DNA of 64,000 nucleotides. It comes from Trileptium ribeirensis. Its lineage: Eukaryota > Nematoda > Enoplea > Enoplida > Thoracostomopsidae. The translations under genes and the position numbers were made by a program. Numbering within the stretch: the first letter of the stretch is position 1; each line of letters begins with the position of its first letter. The stretch spans positions 1 to 64,000 of the forward strand of contig JASANE010026676.1 of assembly GCA_030248225.1 (NCBI GenBank). Direction: 5' to 3'. The notes beneath the pieces are model-generated. The model was not told where the DNA came from, made no database searches, and saw nothing but the letters and a program-made list of their open reading frames with translations. Below are positions 25,501 to 38,200 of the stretch, piece by piece.

Positions 25501-28500
25501 CACTAGAGTAAACCAACCACAGCTACAAACAGTAGTTCCTGAAACCATACCTTTATAAACGCCGTGTTTTTACAAATCTTAAACGGTATTCCGGTAAGCT
25601 TCAGTTTTTTGACGATTTGAATGGATTTGTCCAGATTGAGCACAACGCCAGTTGCCGCAATTCGAAAGTTTTTCTGAAATAGTCAATACATGGGACTACT
25701 ACTATGCAAACTAGCCAGCAATACCATAATAGGACCGCCGCTGCCAACAGGATGCTCGCTCGCTTCACGATCTTCAGTATACGCCCGAAATGATCGTTGC
25801 ATTTCGAGAGTGCGAGCGAGCATCGAGGAAACATCGAACAAGCAGCCATGTAACAATATGCTATGTTTTCTGGCGCGTATTGTGCATTCTCTCGCTGTTC
25901 GATGATTTCTCTTCAAAGAATAACAGCAAATTCCGGCGCGTAATGTCTAGGCGCTAGGAATGCTATCTTTAAACAATAATATATAGTCCCATGTGTTATA
26001 TACAAGGAATCGGCTAAAATCAGTTGCGGTTAAATACCATACTTCTCACACCTTTTAACAGGTCTGATAGTTTTTGTTTTTGAGTAGTATTGTTATTGCT
26101 CCGAATGATTTACTTCAAATGGTCATAACTCGAAATGACATGTGAAGGATCTTCGCCTTTCTGGCTTTGTACGGCAGAATACATTTGGTTTAAAATTCAG
26201 AGTATGAAACCAATTTATTTCCACAACAAAATTTATTAATAACGAATAATTTAATTCATTTATACTAGTATCTCGCACGCGAGGGTGAAACAGACTGAGC
26301 GTGGTTCAATTTTTAAGCTATCGTTTTGTTTAATCATCTGTAATAGGTTGTGTTTGGTGTTTATACCATCCGAAAATATCTTGAACCCTAAATCCATTGA
26401 AAACCCTAAAACCTCGTCTACAGTAAACCCATCGAAAACAATTGAAAACGCATTAAGATTTGTGCTGGTCTCTAGGTAATCAAATCATTGTATTCAGCTT
26501 ACCGGAAAACTCGTACAGACAATAATTTTTGATGACCTGTATGCAATAGGTATGTAATCAAATGTGAAAACAGATTATGTTTTGGAATTCGGGTTCATTG
26601 ACCTTACACCCATTCAAACCCCAGATTTTATATAACCAAATTATTGTATTCACGCTCGATAAATACCTATTCTTGATGTCATGCCGCAATACATAATCAG
26701 ACAAATGAAAACGCATATTGGAAATCGGGTTCGTCGACTCCAAAGCCTTTGAAGACACATAAAAAATTATGATATAGTGATTTTGAACTTTGGATAGCAA
26801 AACCATTGTAGCCAGTGTGCTTGATAGCCTAATGCGCAACTAAACCTAAAATGACCCCGATGACCATGCTATTTTGTTTGTTGTAAAAAATTTCGTCACC
26901 GAAAATTTTCTAATGGGTCCGAAAATGCTAGCTTTTGTTCGTGACTGTCAAATTTAACTGATAAATAATATTGACAATCAAGTTTAATTGATAAATAACA
27001 GCAATGATTCGTGAACACTAATTGATAAATTATAAACATTCCGTTTACGACGTCACGCTTACATTAAATTTGTTCGCGAACAGAGACGAATCCTATTTCA
27101 ACGATATAAAATGTTACTAAACTAAAATAAACCGAAAGCAAATGTCTAAGTCTGCGCTAGCAATGCGTTTAATCGAATATCCTATTTGTTCCGTAACAAT
27201 GGATGTGGATTCCACATCGGAAATCGCAAAATAGGATAGTTAGCGGGGTCAACTTAAGTTTAGTCAGTCATTGTAAGGTTTAAACAAGCAATACGTCGAA
27301 ATTTGAAAAATTGCCTGGCAAAGGCTCGGCGATCAATATTTGGCTCCACAGTGGGAGGCAAAAAGCAGAGTGCATGACTCGATAAGGCGATATAACAGGT
27401 CAACAGAGATACAAGCCTATCGCGAAATAGGTCGAACCATATACCCTATGCCAGATTGCAAAGAACCCAAGCATGCCATTGACCCAGAAAAGAGAGCACA
27501 AAACACAAACAAAATAACTCTTTACAACTTCCATCACTTTCGTACTGCTTTCGACAACATCAGCTATATCTCAAAATACACAATAACGCCCCCGTATCAT
27601 CGCGAACGAACACCATACAAACAAAGACGAACAAAAGAACGAACAATTAACAAAACCCAAACAACAAACAGCGCTCACACAACTCCACAACACGCTAATA
27701 CAAAAATCAATCGGACAACCAACGACACAAACTACCTATCTGCTAGCGATTGCACAGCCAGGAGACCGGTGTTTTGAGGAGTTATCGGTCCTATAACAAT
27801 GACAGAAAAATCACGATATAAAAAGTCATTTAACATTACTTAACCGCTTACGGATATACGTCCAGACTCGCCGCATATATCAGTCCATACTGCGTCCGTA
27901 TTTATTGACTGTTCACATAGCATCCGATCCGACAGCATTAGAGCATGCACATATTTTGTCACATCGGGCGATATGCAAAAAAATACAAACATAATACGGT
28001 AGGCACTCGGTAATCGGTAAATTTTATCGTATTAGTGAGGTTGCAGCATGACCAAAAGTTGGGTCGGACCCAATATGATCATGACGTTAAAGCTTAGAAT
28101 AAGCTTAAAACAGCGCACCATAGTCGAATAGCAGTGTCGTAGATATTTGGCTCCACAGTGGGAGTGTCCCCACAAAAAAGCCGAGGTCAGCAAGGCTGTA
28201 GACCTCGATAAGGCTGATTATGAACAGTGGTCAACATTTAGATACAAGCCGTATATCTCGATATATGCGCCCTTCCACATATACCCGTATATAGAGATTT
28301 CACACAAACCTCACAAAAACGTATTTCTCCCTATACACACACAAAAAGTAGAAACAACAAACAATAACAAACAAACAACTATCTTTGTTCGTAATCTTTC
28401 TTTACACGACTGTTTCGTGGGTCCTCGTGTCTCACACAACACGTACATTTTTATCTCAACGTATACAAAAAATCTTCCCCGCCCGCCAACTATCCCCGCG

Positions 28501-29140
28501 GTTCGAACGAACGACCATCGAACATTTTTAAACAAAATTTGAACTTTGAACAAAATTTGAAATTTTTCGAACGAATGTAACAAACCCCGTGAACACCTTA
28601 GACGTAATCCCTCCCTCGTTCCCCCCACAAATTCCCCCCAAAAAGCTCCCGCAAAAAAAAAAAAAAAAACTCCCTCACAACCAACGACACATTATACTTA
28701 CCGTATCATTACTAACCGATCCCCCAGCAGACCGCCCCTGTCGTACGCAGTAACTGATCCGATAACAAAGACAGAAAAATCACTCCATAAAAAAACACTC
28801 ATCAAACCTCACCCCCCCACACACATACACACCCACTCACCCGCCTCATCAACCCCCCCACCATACCCCCTTCTAACTACTCTCCACTCACCAACCGATC
28901 CGACTCCTACAAACACAATATTCTCACACATCGCGACATACGCAAAAAAACAAAAACAAAACCCAAACCCCCGCAACCGAAAATTAAATTATAACAGAGA
29001 AGCACCAACCCAAAAAAAGACCGCACCCAACACAAAAAAACAAAACCTCAGAAAAAAAAAAACACAGCACCACAGCCCCAAAGACGAAAAACAACGCGGG
29101 CTCTTCTTTCCCCGCCGACTTCGCGGTGCCCGTTCCCACC

Positions 29141-29173
<33 letters not shown>

Positions 29174-29200
29174 TAGGAATCTCGTTAATCCATTCATGCA

Positions 29201-29232
<32 letters not shown>

Positions 29233-32200
29233 TCTCGTCTAGGCCAGCATAATCATTATGGATTAATTGTCCCTGATCTGGGCTGGCCACGTTTTCCCTT
29301 TTTAATGAGAGGGAGCAACTCAGGGCGTTTCCAGAAGAACCCAACATCCACAGCTCCCCGCCGTTAAGCTAAAGGAGCCGCTTCACAAGTCAGTGCCATA
29401 GTGATCCCGCCAAATCGCTACCATCGTTTGTTCCCTGCCGTCTTTCGCGCATCCTGTACGGACATAGCGGCGCTACTGAACCGGCAGTTAAGGAACGGAG
29501 TTCCCGAGTGTCGCTCTTATTGCCATCTTCGCCCCTTCGGGCGCCGAATGTTCTTTTGTAGAATGATTCAACGCATTCAATGCTACCTTCCAGTGATCTT
29601 ACCACCAATAACTTCCGGAGACCCTTTGATATTCCGAGGTCAGCCAATAGTCTGTCTGATTTTCTTGACATGGCACCTCTATATGAGATAATTAGGGCTC
29701 CAAAGGTCACTGAAGTAATTTCACACCTTCTATTATCGCTGTTGCTGTTGTTTTTCACCCACGAGGTGATCTCGTCATTATCGTAATATTGCACCTTAGA
29801 ACTATATGCCCTTGATAATGCCCCCGGTTCATTGGTGGACACTATTGCGGTGTCTATTACGTATCCTTTACCATTTTTGCAAGCCACAATGTCCGGTTTT
29901 CGGAGACCAGCCCTGGTTGGAATTCTGGGCTCGACCAATACAGAGAATTTCTTTTTCACCAGGTTGTTTGCTAGCATTTTTGTGGTGTTATCATGCCTTT
30001 TGACCCTCTTGTCATGGACTCGATCGCATTTCTGCAGTATATGTCCGAGGGTTTCTTTCGAGCCACAGCCGGCGTCACACATAGGTATCACCTGGTTTCC
30101 TCTGTTAGCTCTACTTCGTGTCAGCCATAGGTTGCCCCTAATCTTAAGCGCCTTTGCAAACCGTCTGCCATCAAGCAGTAGGCTTCCATCCGTAATCCAC
30201 TGGTGTATGTGTTTCGTCTCATCCATACCGATTGATCCCCGGCCGTCGCACGAGTCTTGTTGGTAACGTTCCCGCCAGTAGAGAGATTCAGTCTTCCCGC
30301 CCCTTATTTCCTGGAGCCCTCCATTGACCAAAACCTTTAGGAAGTCTGAGCTAGATTTGTCCTGTCTGTCCCGAAAACTCGCTGAGTTAACTGCTGCCCG
30401 AACATCTTCATCTAGACTAGCTTGTAGTCGTTCCAACCTTTTGGCTCTTCTCCAGGGAATGCTAGTGCGGAAGCACTGCAGTCCCAACCCACCATCTTCT
30501 AGTGCAGCGTAGAAGTAACCCATTGGCGTGTCTTTTGGTAAGAACAGGGCATCTCTCACAAACTTTCTCACTGACCTGTCCATTCCACAAAGGGTTTTCC
30601 GACTGACTCTCCCTAAAATCATCTCGTGCATTACTTTAGGTATGGCGTTCGTCCGTAGGATGTACAAACGCTGTTGTGGCTTCAATGGCGCCGATCTTAG
30701 GTTCCGGAGGAGTTTATTGAGTTTCTCGGTTGACTTGCTGCCTCGGCCAGTACTGGAGAATGAGATTCCTAAGTACTTATAGGTCTCAACCACATTCATA
30801 GGTGGTATTTCTTTCCCTTGTAACAACGCGAACGGTCTAGGATCACAAAGAGTTCGCTTGTTCCTGCCGTCGCTGATTATTGCCATAGTAGCACATTTGT
30901 CCGGGTTTGGCAATAACCCACCTTTCTCCAATATATTGCAAGTCGTATCGATACTCCTCTTTAAGCCCTCTTTTCCTCGGGATATAAGCACCAGATCATC
31001 CGCAAAAGCGAGTGCACTAAATCTGTATCCATTTAGATCGTACCCGACTCCAGACTTGGCTACACAGCAGAGCGCTTCGTCAATCACACCATTGAAGAGG
31101 AGAGGTGAGAGTGGATCGCCTTGTCTCACACCATTGGTCATCTGAAGCGTTTCTCCAAACAGTTCGGTTTGTCCTTTTTGATAGTAGTCCTTCAGGTAGT
31201 TACACAGGTGACTGGGAATACCCAGTCGGTAAGCAGCCCGAATTATACTATCATGGGACACACTATCAAACGCTTTTCGTAGGTCTATGAACCCGATCGC
31301 TATATCTCTTTTCTTGCGCCTTGAATCCCATAGAAGCGTGTCCAAGATGACCGTGTTTGCCGCACATCCATCGATTGTTCTGAACGCCTTCTGGGCTTCG
31401 TTTAGTTTGGTAACCGCACTTAGCCTTCTAGCGATGATCTTGTGAAACAATCTACAAACTGCGTTTGTGATGGAGATTGGACGGTAGTCACCCGGCGTCG
31501 TTGGCTTCTCAACCTTGGGTAATAGAACTGTCCTGCTTTCAGTGAAGTTTTTGGGCGGTGTACCTGCCCACAACACTGCATTTACGGCAGAAAGCAGCTC
31601 AACCCTATCCATCATCGTTAGGTCTTTCGTCGTGATACCGTCCGGTCCAGCGGCAGCCATCTTTAGATCAGCTAATACTTGGTCCAACTCAGGCTTTTCA
31701 ATAGGTTTGACCAGATCTCAAACGGGTTTCTTGCAATATTCCAATGGTCTCACATCGCTCTTTTTGGGTGCTTCAAAAATGCCCTTCCAGAATCGTGAAG
31801 TCTCCGCCTGGGGAACAGATTCTTCCTCTGAATGACACTTCCAGCTTCCGTTTAGTGCCATTTCGGCAGCTTTCCTTCTATTACGGACGTAGGCCCTTTG
31901 CATGATGGCATACTCCTTCTTTCTGATCACCCGACGCTTTTTGGTACCTGCGCAGCGTCTCTGACAACCATCATTGGGTGTTTTAGTCTGCATGTCCGTT
32001 TTGCTTCTTGATTCTAGCAGCCTGTCAAGTTCACTGATGGTCTGCTCTTTATTTCCATCTATCATGGCCCGCAATACAGGCTTACACGTTGTTGGCGTTA
32101 CGTCATTGATAAGCGTATCTTTGGCCCAACGAGCAAAGGATTCAGTCTGCACATCTTCAGGAGTTGGTTCTACCATGCTGGCTTTAGCTTCCTTTTCACG

Positions 32201-35200
32201 TCTTACTCGATCTTGTTCTTTACGTAATACAGTCCTATACTTGTCCTGCCTTCTTAGGCCCTTGATGGCCTCGACCGTTCTGTGACTGTGTCTCCGCCAT
32301 AGCTCCTCATTCACCCCAAACATCATGGGGTCCATCGTGGCTTCAGCTTTTGCCAGCAATAGTATCTCTTCATCCGTCCAACGCGCTTTCTTTATCCTAA
32401 GTTCGCGGCCGATCACATTGTCTCGGTTGAACTCCTGTGGGTGGCGTGCTCTTCGGTGGACGCCCAACCCACTCTTGGTGGTAAATCCAGCATTACATGT
32501 CTGGCACATCCAGGCCCTTCCTTCTCCGCCATTTGTTAAGTCTATTACAGCCGCTGTGGCAGCTGCATTATTAATATTATTTGTACTTGTAGCGGACTTA
32601 ACGAGGGACAGGGGGTGCTAACCCACGAGTCCCTTTCCAGAGCTCCTGACCTCCCGGTCTGCCCTATTGGGGGAGCGAGCATATAGCCTGGAGTTGTTTA
32701 CTCCCCGCAGGGGGTTATCTCGACTCTAGCATGTTGGAGTGATGTTGAGCGATCGGTTAACCAAACCGGTTTTGTTCCAGCAGTTGTACTCTGCCGCAAC
32801 CAGCAAATGGCATTCTTCGTCATTTCTGGCGCTGACGCCGCCCTACTTCGCCACCGAACTTGTCCTTTGCCATGGTATATCTTCGCCCTCCTGGTTGGCC
32901 TTTTCCGGATGGTACTAGATTTCAACCAATTACTAACGTTTCGTTATCGGCCTACTCCGCTTTCGCCGAGGCTACTTGCATTTTCCACTTTCCTACTAAG
33001 TGTTCGTTGGATTACTATCGTTCTCACCAGTACTGGGGCCTGGTGGAAGGGTACTTGAATACCTAAGGCACCGGGGTTGATAGTTGCGATGCCCAGGTTG
33101 CTCCACGTGGAGGCATTGGTGCGACGATTTGCGATGGTGGCAATGGTTACCTGGGTTGCCCCAGTTTACCCATCAGTTTTAACAGGTTGGTGGTCCGTTC
33201 CTCCTGTCCACGCAACGCCATAACGCAACCTAAGAGAGTCATAGTTACTCCCGCCGAACGCACAGCCCAACAAACCACAAAAAAAAACAACCCAAGTAAT
33301 TCAACAAGTTTCATTTTCAATAGAAAATTCCATATTGGCAGCACCAGTCCAAGGTCGCACTTGTTGCAGAATTTCTTTAAATGTCGTCGACTTCAGTCCA
33401 CACAATGACCGTAGTATTTGCCCGTTCAGTGTTAGACATTTTGTGCGAGCGCGGCTGACCAAGTTTCGATTGAGCGAAGCCTATTTCAAATATCTGTTTG
33501 AGCGCTACCCAAAAATTGTTGTTCGAAAGGAATTAAAGAGGCAGGATCGTTGACGGGGTGTTAAGCAGCAACAGATGGAAATTTTTGCTCCATGACTGTC
33601 CAAACTCAAAATTCAATTCTGACGAGGACCCAAATATTAGAGTTGACTCTAGTCCTACTTACCCCAAAATGTAGCATGGCAGTGCAGATGCTGCGGTGAA
33701 TATTTGATCATTCGATTCCGGCCGTTATGGTCTTGACTACTGTAAACGGGCATCGATTGAAACCGACGCCAGCCGAGGCTAAATATTAGCGGATCCCGGT
33801 TTTTCAATATTTTCGGGTACCATCGATGTTTGATGAGCCGCGTCTGAAATATAACCTCATATAACTGGCCTCGCCACAAAAGGGAAACTCAGCATTTTCA
33901 GGCTCTCTCGGGATTCTGCAGGTCCAAGGCACGCCTCCAAGTGAATTGTGGTTCACCCTCCCACTCATTTCCCCGCGCAAAACCCTCCCGGTATGTTGAG
34001 GTGGCATCAAAAATAGTCGATTTGACAAAAACGGATAAAGCAAAACCTAATAATACTACTTTTATTTCGATGATTTTTAAGATAGATAAAATTAAGGTAT
34101 GGACAAAATTGGTTTTATACACACCAGAACATGCCCATTACACGATTCCGATCTAGCTAAAACTTGCCGTATTCGACGGCAAATCTACCAAGGCAGAAAC
34201 TAGTACCGTCTAATGGATCCTGACCATAAATAAATTTTCTAAGTAACACTGTTCTATTTAAGAGCAACGTGTTGTGACAGTTTTTCTGTATTGTAAATCT
34301 TTAGAATAAACTCCTGAGTAAAATGAGGCGCGGCCTGCTGAAAAAAATATTTTCCGTAAATATGCAACAAAAAACAACATAAGTCTTGTAAAGGTATATA
34401 AAAAGCGATAAAATTGATGAAACTTTCTAGTTAACCTATATGTCTAAACGTACATGCACGCAAGTAAGTTTGCCAGGTTATTATAGAAATACCTAGGAAC
34501 CACAAACAAAACATGTTTAAAGCTCATGACCACATCCAATTCAAGGTTCTTCCTTATTTGTACGCGGTCCAGATATGCCATGCAGCAATATGTAGGAGCT
34601 GCTTGCAGTCACTATTCTAAGAATTGGATTTCAATTTACTGATCTTGTACACTTGATAAAGCGTTTCAATCTATCTAGGTCCATTGCATCAAAACGTTTA
34701 CTATCGCATAATTTTGTACACTATTATTTATTGCAATTGCGGCTGTCTCATTATGTATACCATTTGATGAAAGCGGACAACCGCGCGAAATGAAGACATA
34801 CTAGTTATACAAGCTACGTTCGTACCACAGAGCTCCTGTTCGCGTTGGCTAAATTTCGAATATCAACGGCAAAAAAATTTTGCGAACAAAATACATTTTG
34901 CAGTAACGGATGTTCTTTTTAAGGACTGGGGAAGCAATTCGTCAAGATGCAAACTGTCCAAACAGCATAAAATATAGAAAGCCAACCTGTACAAAACCGA
35001 TATTTTGTTCACCGGTCAGCAGCCCGCCAACTATCACCGGATATTCAGGCTCGAAGCTCGAGACGAATTCCAACGGCAACGCGTTAATCTCGACGCGAAC
35101 GTACATTCCAGGACGGAATCCTTCGAGAACCACACGCTCAGCGTCAGACAAATGCTCGAAAACTGTTCGGTTTAACTAAACATCAAACGATGGCAATAAA

Positions 35201-38200
35201 TTATTTATATGTTATTAGTCAGGATATTGTGGGTAGTTTGCAGGATCAGCGTAATCAAGTAGTCAATATATAAAAACACACAATTAATAAGAATGCCATC
35301 ACACACAACAACTATTATGCAAAACAAGATAGGCCTTTCGAAGCTACAACACATATACGCCCCGAATAAATAACCACGCCGGGAACCTGGGAAATATCTC
35401 TAGTTTTATGTTTTTCAATGTCCTATTTTCAAACTAGACACATTACTACTAACAAAAGCAATAAAAGCGAACTAACTTGTGCCTGAATTTCGAGTTCGTC
35501 TTTGAGTCCACGATAATAGCGGAATGTATCGTCGTATTCTGCGTCGAACATCTGTTTCATTTTTCGCTTTTTGGCGGCTCGTTTTTCTTCAATTTTCGCT
35601 TCACGCTGAGCACTTCGGGATTCGAATGCAGCTGCCGTTTTCTCGTTGGCTGGATTTGCTTCAGACACATCACCAACTATAAAACAAAATATAAACAAAC
35701 TATAAAACAAAATTGGCACAACAACTTGATAATTTTATGGTGTTAGAAACACCAATAAGAAGCGTTTTCTTAATAATTAGATTCACAAAATTGTGATTTT
35801 ACTCTTTCGCCAGTCGATACACGCCGCCAGCCGTCAAAAAAGGACTAAGCCTAAGCCCATCTTATTTTTTCCATCTTAATGAAAAACTAATCATTGCCTG
35901 TAGCTTCCCCGCTATATGTTACGTCAAGTATATTCTCAACTATAAATAATATGAAGCAGTTACAATTATAGTTCCACGTATAATTCCGTCTTTGTCGAAA
36001 GACTTTAGAGATTGGATGATTCGACAAATGTTTATGATATTTATTCTCATATAATGCAATATAATGTACCAAAACGGAAAAGAATCATGTAACCTAGCTC
36101 AGGCAACATTTTAGTGCATGATTAAACCATCGTATTACCACTCAAAGTCGGGTTAAAAACACTGATTACTCCGTAACATGGTTTTACTTTTTATATAGAC
36201 TAGTCCATGACCATTTTAGCGATTACATTATATCTGTCAAAAGGCATTTTTCCAAGATATAGTTTGTCTTTAACAGTCCGCATGCACAAATAACAAATTA
36301 GCAGGCTTTTGCTTCCAATTACAACTGCTTATTCTCGCAATCGCTTCGTCTGCTTCACCTCAATTATTATAAATGAATGATGACCTAGCATTTTTGCTGC
36401 AGCAACGCATCTTGTGAGCTCAAACCTTTCGCTCAAAATTTGACGGTGATTTTTAAAAAAAATGCGATATTTCAAAGTTTAAGATTAAAATTTGAGCTCA
36501 AACTTTTTCAGACAGTACATCTCGTCGATGATTAGCTAAGGGAATATTTTTGTTGAAAAGTCTGAGCAGTGTTAACACGTTCAAACTTGCCAAAAAAGTC
36601 GAAAAAATGGTTTCAAACCTTGATCAAAATTTGAGAAAAAAGTAAGTTTGAGCATGTGAACGCGCCGTTAGACTTTACACTTTTTCAAAGCAGGGTCCTT
36701 GTTTGTTTGCACCAAAGCGACAGTTTACACCTGAAAATTTAAATCGATTATTATCGATGACGATTACTAACAATATATCAATATAACATCTGAGGACATT
36801 CAACATGAATCGCCATGGACATAATCGATATTTACACACCTACGAAAAAGCAGAAATACACTTAAAAACACACACAAATTTTTCGACTAATTCCGTTGAT
36901 TGACTACAGTCGATGTCACTCCAAATAACATTTACATGTTGGATACAAACTGAAATAGCATTTACCCTCGTCGTTTTCCAGTTGACTACCACTCTCCGGT
37001 TGTTCCAAATCCTCGAAATCCCCATAGACGTCCCGATCCGAATCGGACTCATCGCATTCAACCTTGTTCACTGAAAAATAACACAACTTCACTGTAATAA
37101 AATCCATCGCTAAATACACAATCCGCACCGTGCGGATGACAATACCAAGGGGCGTATCTCGTTCCATTTAGTTTTCAGATAAATCATTTTAAAGTTTTTC
37201 GCAATATGTTTAAGGCTGCTGGTTACCGTGCGATTACTAAAATCGACTGCTGTAACTGTAAAAAAGAGCCATCGGCATCTACATGTACTACAAATAGAAT
37301 CAGGTCCTATTCACCATTCCCTCGAAAAAATCAGTTACATAGCTAAAAATTGAGAGTTGCGCCCATTGGCATTTTCATTCTGTCTACTATTAGTCGTTAT
37401 CAAAGTGACGATTACGTAATAATAATATACTGTAACCGTTTTGTCTTACTTACATATAGTCATAAGTTTAGTGATGTTCCGGGTTCCTCCGTCTTAGATT
37501 TTTCTGCGTCACTACTTTCAGACCCTTCTAGCTGCGTAATGTCCTCGACTGGACAGTCGTCCATGACCTGTAGTCGTTCATCTTGCGCTACTGGCAATCA
37601 GCGAAAATGGAAGCAATACTCCGCCGGAATTACGTTAGTATCGCACAAATATAGCAAATCGTCCTTTTAAGCTTTTGATATTGGCAAACGAAGACTGGCG
37701 CAGTGCATAAACGTCCTTTGAACGCGTTTTCGAGCCTAGCAGTTGGTATCTCTGGAATTTGTTATCATGCCCAGAACTATGCGAAATCGTGTTTGATTCG
37801 TCCTTTAGAAACCTGAACTGTTTCGTTGTGAGCCATGAAATTGAAGGCCGCTTGTTTTGGAATAATGTGTTAGCAAGATGTTTGAAATCTTGAAAATCCG
37901 TGTGCCGAAACTGAGTTACACCGAACCTTTGACCTGGCCGAACGAGTTTTAGTATGTTGACCCAATCTGTATGGCAGTTGATCTCGATATCTCGACGAGC
38001 TGCTTCAATACTTGAGTGTATTCCGTCACAGCCCATGTAACTATGCCCCGTTTCATAAAACTTTTGCTCTATCGTTTTAATTGGAAGTGTTCGAACTGCC
38101 CATATCAAGCCAGCAGCAACATACTGATTCCTAGTCTGGCCGGTACATGTGTCCGACCATAGAATAACAGTGTGACATCTGGCGATAGCTTTCGCAGAAA

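Larger units (their letters stand above)
23849..25550. other. BMS1 intron 18
   Basis: Holds the hAT-like MITE (24049-24516) and dispersed repeat copy B. Remaining sequence has no recognised feature. Confidence 0.6.
25674..33662. other. BMS1 intron 17, probably two introns with an unseen exon
   Basis: 8.0 kb. Exon 17 ends in phase 1 and exon 18 begins in phase 0, and about 20 conserved residues (PITPQGTGF... region) are absent, so one 59-nt exon should lie here. I scanned for it without success. Contents: decayed CGCTCG MITE (about 25735-25910), dispersed repeat copy C, MITE family T, two related A/C-rich repeats, R2 with 28S flanks. Confidence 0.7.

Noticed and set aside
25690..25745. [11 protein letters not shown] stretch as the missing PITPQGTGF exon.
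   Set aside because: Only GPI matches, there is no good donor, and the sequence belongs to a decayed CGCTCG MITE.
28555..28600. ITSKVFTGF on the minus strand as the missing exon.
   Set aside because: Weak resemblance in biased sequence; no convincing splice sites.
29401..32621. Plus-strand ORFs opposite R2.
   Set aside because: They are antisense shadows of the R2 reading frame.
37460..37595. Acidic plus-phase segment ([20 protein letters not shown]) as an extra BMS1 exon between 13 and 14.
   Set aside because: It continues in frame from the DUF7869 element ([19 protein letters not shown]), ends at a TGA before the strong donor, and has no place in BMS1.
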